From assembly GCA_964608925.1 (NCBI GenBank), contig CAZSQD010000055.1, positions 1 to 11,860 on the forward strand: DNA of 11,860 nt. Reading direction: 5' to 3'. This document shows positions 6,067 to 11,860 of this stretch, one piece after another. Positions within the stretch are counted from its first letter, which is position 1; each line of letters opens with the position of its first letter. The position numbers were made by a program, and so were the translations under genes. A model generated the notes under the pieces. It saw nothing but the letters and a program-made list of their open reading frames with translations, was not told where the DNA came from and made no database searches. Source of the DNA: GCA-2733415 sp964608925. Its GTDB lineage: Bacteria > Bacteroidota > Bacteroidia > Flavobacteriales > Flavobacteriaceae.

Positions 6067-8412
6067 TTGAAAAAGTTAAAAAAAGTATTCAAAACCCATC
6101 CTAAAAAATCAATTGTGTTATTGGTTTTGTTGTTAGGTTATGTATTTTGTTTACCCAAACAATTATTTAAAACACCGTATGCAACAGTTATAGAAAGTAC
6201 AAACGGTATTTTATTAGGTGCAAAAATTGCAAAAGATGGGCAATGGCGGTTTCCAATGTCAGCTACCATTCCAGATAAATTTAAACAATGCATTGTTCAG
6301 TTTGAAGATGCACATTTTTATCAGCATTGGGGGTTTAATCCCATTTCTATTCTAAAAGCAATTCGGGTAAATTTAGCGAAAGGCAAAATTGTACGTGGTG
6401 GTAGTACGTTAACGCAACAAGTAATACGTTTGTCTCGTAATGGGCAAAAACGCACCTATTTTGAAAAAGCGTATGAACTTATTTTAGCAACACGCTTAGA
6501 ATTTAAAAAATCAAAAGAAGAAATTTTACAATTATATAGTGCTCACGCACCTTTTGGTGGTAATGTAGTAGGTTTAGATGTTGCTTCATGGCGATATTTT
6601 GGGGCGGAACCACACCAATTGTCATGGGCAGAAAGTGCAACTTTAGCAGTGTTGCCCAATGCTCCTAGTTTAATTTATCCAGGTAAAAACCAACAAAAAC
6701 TCATAAAAAAACGAAACCGATTACTCTTAAAATTGATGCGAAAAAATAAAATAGATTCGCTAACGTATCAATTGGCATTGCAAGAACAATTGCCACAAAA
6801 ACCATTTCCGTTACCACAAATAGCTCCTCATTTATTACAGGAAGTAGCTAAAAAAAACGAAGGAAAACGTATTCAAACTTCGGTAAATTATTTACAGCAA
6901 CAAAACGTAAATGCCATTGTAAAACAACACTATAATTTGTTGCAACAAAACGGAGTGCATAATATGGCAGTTTTAGTTTTGGATGTAAAAACAAAAAAAG
7001 TGTTAAGTTATGTAGGTAATACGCCTACCACAAAACAAAATCAGAAGGACGTAAATGTTATTAACGCACCAAGAAGTACAGGTAGCGTATTGAAACCATT
7101 GTTGTATATGGCAATGTTAGACAAAGGTGAGCTGTTACCCAATACTTTAGTGGCGGATATACCCACAACTATTGCTGATTATCAACCGCAAAATTTTAGC
7201 TTACAATACACAGGAGCAGTTACGGCAAAAAAGGCATTGGCAAAATCATTAAATGTGCCTGCAGTGCGGATGTTGCATCAATATGGTTTGGGTAGGTTTT
7301 ATGAAGAGCTAGGTGCTTTTAAAATGAAACATATTAATAAGGGCGTTAATCATTACGGTTTATCTTTAATTTTAGGAGGGGCAGAAAGTAGTTTGTGGGA
7401 TTTGTGTACTACCTATATGAATTTAGCCAGTACTGTAAATCATTTTACGACTTCAGAGAGTGAATATTATACACAAGAATTTCAAAAACCATCTTATCAA
7501 AAAAAAGTAACTTTTAATTTAGGAGATAAAACTCCCGAAAAAACAATATTTGATGCAGGTAGTATTTATTTAGGTTTTGAAGCAATGCAAGAAGTAAACC
7601 GTCCAGAAAGTGATCAAGCTTGGAAGTTTTATGATTCTTCTCAAAAAATAGCTTGGAAAACAGGAACCAGTTTTGGTAATAGAGATGCATGGGCAATAGG
7701 TGTAACTCAAGATATTGTGGTAGGTGTTTGGGTGGGTAATGCGGATGGGGAAGGAAGACCCAATTTAACAGGAATTAATAGTGCGGCACCTGTTTTGTTT
7801 GATGTATTTAATGTGTTTCCAAAATCCGAATGGTTTGCCAAACCTTTAAATGAATTAGAAGAAGTTGATGTGTGTACGCAAAGTGGCTATTTAGCTACTA
7901 GTTTATGTGAGCAAACAAAATTGTTAGTGCCAATTATAGGGAAGCGTTTTAAAAGTTGCCCGTATCATCATTTGGTGCATTTAAATGCAACTAAAACACA
8001 TCAGGTAAACACAGCTTGTGAAAGTTTAGATAATATCAAAAACGTATCGTGGTTTACTTTACCTCCATTGCAAGAATGGTATTATAAAAAACACCATGCC
8101 AATTATAGGCAAATACCTCCGCTACGAGAAGATTGTACAGGAGAAACTACTGCTACTATGGATTTTATTTTCCCAAAAAATAACAGTACTATTATTTTAG
8201 CGGTTAATGAAAACGAACAAATAAATCCAGTAATTTTTAAAATTGCGCATACAAAACCAGCAACCAAAGTATTTTGGTATTTAGATGATGTGTATTTAAA
8301 AACCACCGAAACATTTCATGAAATAGCTGTTACTCCGAAAGTAGGAATACATACAATAACGGTTGTAGATGCACTGGGTAATGAGTTGAAGTGTAAAATT
8401 AAGGTAAAATAA
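6067..8412 (+). CDS. pbpC: Penicillin-binding protein 1C (bifunctional glycosyltransferase/transpeptidase)
   Basis: 781 residues, class A PBP anchored in the inner membrane by one N-terminal segment (about 15-30), with the rest periplasmic. It polymerises lipid II into glycan and carries a transpeptidase domain. GT51 domain: catalytic Glu80 in QFEDAHFYQHWG, then GGSTLTQQ (111-118) and EEILQLY (151-157). Transpeptidase: active-site S-x-x-K at Ser340-Lys343 (GSVLKP), S-x-N at Ser394-Asn396 (KSLNVP) and KTGTS at 531-535; all three are intact. A Cys-containing linker (603, 614, 631, 651, 690) leads to a C-terminal beta-sandwich PBP1C domain (about 697-780). The start is TTG at 6067: an in-frame TAG at 6061 forbids anything longer, and the lysine-rich N-terminus before the membrane segment fits the family. 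PBP1C is typically encoded next to A2M; here about 1.7 kb intervenes. No convincing promoter; TAGCATTTG at the start codon is one base longer than the consensus spacing. Confidence 0.95.
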   Translation: MKKLKKVFKTHPKKSIVLLVLLLGYVFCLPKQLFKTPYATVIESTNGILLGAKIAKDGQWRFPMSATIPDKFKQCIVQFEDAHFYQHWGFNPISILKAIRVNLAKGKIVRGGSTLTQQVIRLSRNGQKRTYFEKAYELILATRLEFKKSKEEILQLYSAHAPFGGNVVGLDVASWRYFGAEPHQLSWAESATLAVLPNAPSLIYPGKNQQKLIKKRNRLLLKLMRKNKIDSLTYQLALQEQLPQKPFPLPQIAPHLLQEVAKKNEGKRIQTSVNYLQQQNVNAIVKQHYNLLQQNGVHNMAVLVLDVKTKKVLSYVGNTPTTKQNQKDVNVINAPRSTGSVLKPLLYMAMLDKGELLPNTLVADIPTTIADYQPQNFSLQYTGAVTAKKALAKSLNVPAVRMLHQYGLGRFYEELGAFKMKHINKGVNHYGLSLILGGAESSLWDLCTTYMNLASTVNHFTTSESEYYTQEFQKPSYQKKVTFNLGDKTPEKTIFDAGSIYLGFEAMQEVNRPESDQAWKFYDSSQKIAWKTGTSFGNRDAWAIGVTQDIVVGVWVGNADGEGRPNLTGINSAAPVLFDVFNVFPKSEWFAKPLNELEEVDVCTQSGYLATSLCEQTKLLVPIIGKRFKSCPYHHLVHLNATKTHQVNTACESLDNIKNVSWFTLPPLQEWYYKKHHANYRQIPPLREDCTGETTATMDFIFPKNNSTIILAVNENEQINPVIFKIAHTKPATKVFWYLDDVYLKTTETFHEIAVTPKVGIHTITVVDALGNELKCKIKVK

Positions 8413-8418
8413 AACCTC

Positions 8419-10056
8419 TTACTTTAATACAAAAGGCAACGGTTTCCCCGTACAACCATTAGGGAAAGCAATACCTAGTAATGCCGAAACAGTAGGGGCA
8501 ATATCAATAACTTCGGTTTTAGTAAGTGTACTTCCTTTTTGTATCCCGTTACCATAAAATAGCAGTGGCACATGGGTGTCATAGCTAAAGCTACTACCGT
8601 GAGTAGAACCTTTTTTAGAATAGCTAATTACGGATGGTTCCAAAACAAAAACCACATCACCAGATCGTTTTTGATGGTATCCGTTTTGTATCAAAGCACC
8701 TGTGCCATTTGTAAATTGACTACTGTTTAGTGTATTTGCAGTGTAGGCTTTATCAATATGATTAAACAAAACAATTTCTTGTACTAAAAAAGTTTCAATT
8801 TCTGATAAGTTTAAATTGTAGTTTGTAATCAATTCTCTGTTTAAAAAAATGTGTTGATTGCTAATATTTTTTACTAAGCCATCATATTTAAACTTGTTCA
8901 CTAAAATTGCTTCTACTTGTTTTTTAAAGGCTTTGTTGTCAAAATAACCAGCAGGTATTTTTTGACTTTTTAGATAATGAGGAACTTGTACTGCACCGTG
9001 ATCAGCAGTTAAAAACAAGGTATAATTACCTTTTCCTACTTGCGTATCTAAATATGTAAATAGTTTTGCTAAACTACGGTCTAACCTAATGTAAGTGTCT
9101 TCAATTTCTACAGAGTTTACTCCAAATTGATGCCCTACATAATCGGTAGAAGAGTAACTAATGGTTAGTATGTCCGTAATATCATCAACACCTAATTGTT
9201 CGTTTTCTATTGCTTTTAATGCAAAATCAGTAGTCATGTCATTTCCAAACGGAGTCGCTTTTAAAATATCAAATCCTTTGTTTTTTGGAGCCAATTTTTT
9301 CAAATCATACGGAAAATCAGCCGTTTTTTCACCTTTAAAACTATTTTCATAGGTGTTTAAATCGGCACCACTTTCAGTATATTTTTCAATAGGTAAAATG
9401 GTATTCCAAGTTTTTAAATAGGTAGGAGTAGTTGTGTTAAAATTAACCACCCATTTTGGTAAAGTATTGGTGTAATAAGTACTGGTAACCCATTTGCCTT
9501 CTTTTTTTCCGCTAAACCAATAGGCAGCATTCGCACTATGACCTGCAGGTAAAATAGCACCTCTATCTTTTAAAGAAACCCCAATAACCTTCGCCTTTTG
9601 TTGTGTATGTAATCGTAATTGATCACCAAATGTAGTGGTGAGCATGCGTTTGGGTGACATCCGCTCTTTATCCGTAGCAAAACCTACACATTTTACAGTA
9701 GTATCTTCAGCGCAGTACACGGTTTTATCCGTAAACTTGTTATACCAATAATTGGCAATAATACCGTGATTCATAGGTGAAGTACCTGTGTAAATTGATG
9801 CGTGACCAGGACCTGTATAGGTTGGTACATAGTTAAAATGGTGGTTTTTACAATTATAACCATCGTTTAATAAGCGTTTAAACCCATCATTACCAAATTT
9901 ATTTTCAAATCGTGTTAAGTAATCATATCGCATTTGATCCACTACAATACCCACCACTAATTTTGGCTTTTTAATAGCTTTAATGGTAGTTGAGGTTTGT
10001 TGTGATTTACAGTTTGTTAAAGTAAATGCGATGAATAATAGTGCGATTTTTTTCAT
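8419..10056 (-). CDS. pafA: PafA-type alkaline phosphatase lipoprotein
   Basis: 545 residues, alkaline-phosphatase superfamily, two-zinc phosphomonoesterase like flavobacterial PafA. It hydrolyses phosphate monoesters outside the cytoplasm to scavenge phosphate. The N-terminus MKKIALLFIAFTLTNCKSQQ is a lipoprotein signal with Cys16 as the acylated residue; Asn at -1 is not the commonest lipobox choice. Catalytic elements: Asp40 (VVDQMRYDY), nucleophile Thr79 in VPTYTGPGH, Asn102, Lys163 and Arg165 in SLKDRGAILPAGHS, Asp305/His309 in STDYVGHQFG, Asp352/His353 in TADHGA and His486 in GSTHGS. The Lys/Arg pair plus Asn is the PafA monoesterase signature and argues against a diesterase (NPP) role. 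Full length, no break. The stop is 6 bp from the pbpC stop on the opposite strand. PafA enzymes are described as phosphate-insensitive; no regulatory site is visible to contradict or confirm this. Confidence 0.93.
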   Translation of the reverse strand: MKKIALLFIAFTLTNCKSQQTSTTIKAIKKPKLVVGIVVDQMRYDYLTRFENKFGNDGFKRLLNDGYNCKNHHFNYVPTYTGPGHASIYTGTSPMNHGIIANYWYNKFTDKTVYCAEDTTVKCVGFATDKERMSPKRMLTTTFGDQLRLHTQQKAKVIGVSLKDRGAILPAGHSANAAYWFSGKKEGKWVTSTYYTNTLPKWVVNFNTTTPTYLKTWNTILPIEKYTESGADLNTYENSFKGEKTADFPYDLKKLAPKNKGFDILKATPFGNDMTTDFALKAIENEQLGVDDITDILTISYSSTDYVGHQFGVNSVEIEDTYIRLDRSLAKLFTYLDTQVGKGNYTLFLTADHGAVQVPHYLKSQKIPAGYFDNKAFKKQVEAILVNKFKYDGLVKNISNQHIFLNRELITNYNLNLSEIETFLVQEIVLFNHIDKAYTANTLNSSQFTNGTGALIQNGYHQKRSGDVVFVLEPSVISYSKKGSTHGSSFSYDTHVPLLFYGNGIQKGSTLTKTEVIDIAPTVSALLGIAFPNGCTGKPLPFVLK

Positions 10057-10095
10057 AATGAAGTCCTTTTTTTAAAAGTAGCTGTTTATTTTCAT

Positions 10096-10103
10096 CAAAA
10101 GTA
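10096..10103 (-). promoter_or_regulatory. -7 element for the phosphatase gene
   Basis: Read on the minus strand this is TACTTTTG, a full match to TAnnTTTG, about 40 bases before the start codon at 10056. A TTG at the expected -33 distance is absent, so the upstream half is weak or unrecognised. Confidence 0.5.
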
Positions 10104-10125
10104 ACATTTTTTTGGTAGAAATTAA

Positions 10126-10133
10126 TAATTTAG
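10126..10133 (+). promoter_or_regulatory. Possible -7 element for mlaE, implying a leaderless or near-leaderless mRNA
   Basis: TAATTTAG matches TAnnTTTG in 5 of 6 fixed positions and sits just 6 bases before the ATG at 10140, so transcription would begin at or next to the start codon. No TTG at the right -33 spacing (a TTG at 10112-10114 is only 11 bases away). Confidence 0.35.
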
Positions 10134-10139
10134 CAGTCT

Positions 10140-10877
10140 ATGAAACAACTTTCCGATTTCGGGCTCTATTTTATTATGCTAAAAGATATTTTTAGCAAGT
10201 TTACCAAGTGGAGTGCTTTAAAAAAATTAATATTAAAAGATATTGAAGATCTTATTATAGGGTCATTAGGTATTGTAGCCTTTATTTCCTTTTTTGTTGG
10301 AGGGGTAATTGCTATACAAACCGCTTTAAATACGGATAACCCAATGCTACCAAGATATTTGGTAGGGTATGCCACAAAACAAAGTATAATATTAGAGTTT
10401 GCACCCACCTTTATGTCTATTATTATGGCAGGTAAAGTGGGGTCTTTTATTACTTCAAGTATAGGTACTATGCGGGTAACGGAGCAAATAGATGCGTTGG
10501 AAGTAATGGGTATTAACTCTCTAAATTACTTAGTATTCCCTAAAATAGTAGCCTTATTATTGTATCCTTTTATCATTACTATTGCTATCTTTTTAGGAAT
10601 TTTAGGCGGTTGGATGGCTTGCGTTTACGGAGGGTTTTCTACCAGTGAAGATTTTGTATATGGTTTGCAACTTGATTTTGAAGTTTTTCATATTATATAC
10701 GCCTATATAAAAACCTTATTTTTTGCTTTCATATTAGCAACTATACCTTCTTTTCATGGCTATTATATGAAAGGTGGCGCGTTGGAAGTTGGTAAGGCAG
10801 CAACATCCTCTTTTGTATGGACCAGTGTTGTAATTATTTTGGTCAATTATGTAATCACTCAATTAATGTTAACCTAG
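10140..10877 (+). CDS. mlaE: MlaE/YrbE-family ABC transporter permease
   Basis: 245 residues, inner-membrane permease of an MCE-type phospholipid transporter that moves lipids between inner and outer membranes. An amphipathic N-terminal helix (about 5-35) leads to membrane segments near 40-62, 85-105, 132-160, 186-205 and 225-243. The family signature is clear: EFAPTFMSIIMAGKVGSF (86-103), then IGTMRVTEQIDALEVMGIN (108-126), the region that couples to the ATPase, followed by YLVFPKI. Length is normal for the family. The ATG at 10140 gives the expected N-terminus. It is divergent from the phosphatase gene across 83 bp and is followed after one base by the ATPase gene, so the two form an operon. 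The substrate-binding MCE protein (MlaD) and MlaB/MlaC are not in this window. Confidence 0.93.
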   Translation: MKQLSDFGLYFIMLKDIFSKFTKWSALKKLILKDIEDLIIGSLGIVAFISFFVGGVIAIQTALNTDNPMLPRYLVGYATKQSIILEFAPTFMSIIMAGKVGSFITSSIGTMRVTEQIDALEVMGINSLNYLVFPKIVALLLYPFIITIAIFLGILGGWMACVYGGFSTSEDFVYGLQLDFEVFHIIYAYIKTLFFAFILATIPSFHGYYMKGGALEVGKAATSSFVWTSVVIILVNYVITQLMLT

Positions 10878-10878
10878 T

Positions 10879-11658
10879 ATGATAACCGTAAATAATATAC
10901 ATAAAAGTTTTAATGGTACAGAAGTTTTAAAAGGAATTTCTACTGTTTTTGAAGCCGGTAAAACCAATTTAATTATTGGGCAGAGTGGTAGTGGTAAAAC
11001 AGTATTTATAAAATCATTATTAGGTTTACATACACCTGAAGAAGGTACTATATCTTTTCATGATCAAGTTTATAGTGATTTGTCTCAATCAGAAAAAAGA
11101 GAATTGCGTTCACAAATTGGAATGGTTTTTCAAGGGAGCGCCTTATTTGACTCTATGACGGTAGAAGAAAATGTAATGTTTCCCATGCAAATGTTTTCAA
11201 AGCAATCAAAGGAGGAAATGTTAGCGAGAGCCAATGAAGTTATTAAACGCGTAAATTTGGTAAATGCCAATACAAAAATGCCTTCTGAAATTTCTGGAGG
11301 AATGCAAAAAAGGGTAGCTATTGCACGTGCAATAGTAATGAATCCTAAATATTTGTTTTGTGATGAGCCTAACTCTGGACTAGACCCTAAAACGTCAATT
11401 GTAATTGATAATTTAATACAAGAAATTACCGAAGAATATAATATTACCACGGTTATCAATTCACATGATATGAACTCAGTAATGGAAATAGGGCAAAAAA
11501 TTGTGTTTTTAGAACACGGTTTAAAAGCATGGGAAGGTAGTAATAAAGATATTTTTAAAACCGATAATAAAGCAGTAACCGATTTTGTATACTCCTCAAA
11601 TTTGATGAAAAAAGTACGACAAATGTATTTGGAAGGAGCCACTAAAATTCTTAAATAA
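10879..11658 (+). CDS. mlaF: MlaF-like ABC transporter ATP-binding protein
   Basis: 259 residues, cytoplasmic ATPase powering the MlaE permease. All ABC elements are present in order: Walker A GQSGSGKT (34-41), Q-loop Gln85 in VFQGSALFDSMTV (the ALFDSMTV stretch is characteristic of MlaF-type ATPases), signature SGGMQKR (139-145), Walker B YLFCDEP with catalytic Glu163, D-loop SGLD (166-169) and switch His196 in INSHDM. Its ATG at 10879 is one base after the mlaE stop (TAG 10875-10877), so translation is probably coupled. The C-terminal extension (about 220-259) is the part that in E. coli MlaF contacts MlaB; no MlaB is seen here. Known chemistry of the family is lipid transport for outer-membrane asymmetry; the direction in this organism cannot be told from sequence. 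Confidence 0.93.
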   Translation: MITVNNIHKSFNGTEVLKGISTVFEAGKTNLIIGQSGSGKTVFIKSLLGLHTPEEGTISFHDQVYSDLSQSEKRELRSQIGMVFQGSALFDSMTVEENVMFPMQMFSKQSKEEMLARANEVIKRVNLVNANTKMPSEISGGMQKRVAIARAIVMNPKYLFCDEPNSGLDPKTSIVIDNLIQEITEEYNITTVINSHDMNSVMEIGQKIVFLEHGLKAWEGSNKDIFKTDNKAVTDFVYSSNLMKKVRQMYLEGATKILK

Positions 11659-11678
11659 ATACCTTTTTCCGTAGTAAA

Positions 11679-11703
11679 GCTCATAAAATTATATTTTATG
11701 AGC
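11679..11703 (+). terminator. Palindrome after mlaF, possible terminator
   Basis: A 10-bp perfect stem, GCTCATAAAA (11679-11688) with TTTTATGAGC (11694-11703), and a 5-base loop TTATA, 20 bases after the mlaF stop. It is followed by a pyrimidine-rich but not T-only stretch, so termination strength is uncertain. It nevertheless suggests that the mlaEF transcript ends here, without a third gene. Confidence 0.55.
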
Positions 11704-11860
11704 CCCTTCCTCTTCCCTTTAACTTTAATATAGATATAGTACTATGTTAATTTTTAGACAGTTGTAACTTGACGAGTATTTCAATCCATTCATCTAAAAT
11801 ATTTTTGCTACATTCAAGGTTCTAACGCAACAAATCGTTGTCGTTAATTAATAATGCTAA
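11704..11860. other. Non-coding tail up to the window edge
   Basis: No frame on either strand stays open long enough to support a gene: stops occur within the first 40 bases when read leftward from the window edge, and soon after 11704 in the rightward frames checked. It contains a promoter-like motif (11800-11807) and a small interrupted hairpin (11824-11845), described separately. It is most likely the upstream region of a gene that starts beyond the window. Confidence 0.5.
11800..11807 (+). promoter_or_regulatory. Promoter -7 motif facing out of the window
   Basis: TATTTTTG, identical to the -7 element of the barrel gene and a full TAnnTTTG match, followed by GCTACA. No TTG at 17-23 bases upstream (the nearest, 11769-11771, is 28 away). 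It would start a transcript near 11814 whose gene lies past 11860. Confidence 0.4.

Noticed and set aside
7514..8306. Short minus-strand frames inside pbpC (7514-7696 and 8103-8306)
   Set aside because: Both are antisense to conserved PBP1C sequence and show no independent start signals or domains.
11130..11684. Minus-strand open frame of 184 codons antisense to mlaF
   Set aside because: It lies almost entirely under an intact ABC ATPase gene with every motif in place; no domain is recognisable in the shadow frame.
11704..11860. End of a minus-strand gene running in from the right edge
   Set aside because: All three leftward frames hit stops within about 40 bases of the edge, and the longest later frame encodes only about 20 residues.
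1..11860. CRISPR array, tRNA/rRNA, phage or toxin-antitoxin locus
   Set aside because: Reading the intergenic regions showed no spaced direct repeats, no cloverleaf-like sequence and no matching protein families.

Overview
The window looks like chromosomal DNA of a low-GC member of the Bacteroidota, most likely Flavobacteriaceae. Reasons: very AT-rich genes with few Shine-Dalgarno-like leaders; promoters of the TTG-N19-TAnnTTTG type used by Bacteroidota sigma-A; a PafA-type alkaline phosphatase; and protein sequences (alpha-2-macroglobulin, PBP1c, MlaE) that read like flavobacterial family members. This placement comes from pattern recognition; no search was run.

Layout, left to right. (1) 1-4371, plus strand: 3' part of a large thioester-containing bacterial alpha-2-macroglobulin (A2M) whose N-terminus lies before the window. 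(2) 4324-4503: a REP/MITE-like palindromic element of two inverted, diverged arms. The left arm supplies the last 15 codons and the stop of the A2M gene. (3) 4533-5296: a translationally coupled pair, a DinB-fold protein and a YqjZ-like antibiotic-biosynthesis-monooxygenase (ABM) domain protein. (4) 5397-5945: a small secreted, probably outer-membrane beta-barrel protein with a textbook Bacteroidota promoter and a strong downstream terminator. (5) 6067-8412: pbpC, bifunctional penicillin-binding protein 1C. (6) 8419-10056, minus strand: PafA-type alkaline phosphatase lipoprotein, convergent with pbpC across 6 bp. (7) 10140-11658, plus strand: mlaE and mlaF, permease and ATPase of a phospholipid/MCE-type ABC transporter. 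(8) 11659-11860: non-coding tail with a palindrome, a promoter-like motif facing out of the window and a small hairpin.

The theme is the cell envelope: a periplasmic protease trap (A2M) and a peptidoglycan synthase (PBP1c), which in many bacteria are genetic neighbours and are proposed to act together in defence and wall repair, then a periplasmic or outer-membrane phosphatase and lipid-transport components. Here the A2M and pbpC genes are separated by about 1.7 kb holding the repeat, the DinB/ABM pair and the barrel gene. No phage, CRISPR, tRNA, rRNA, IS transposase or toxin-antitoxin locus is visible. I did not find a convincing undescribed multi-gene system. The most unusual signal is the repeat element that has become the C-terminal coding end of the A2M gene.
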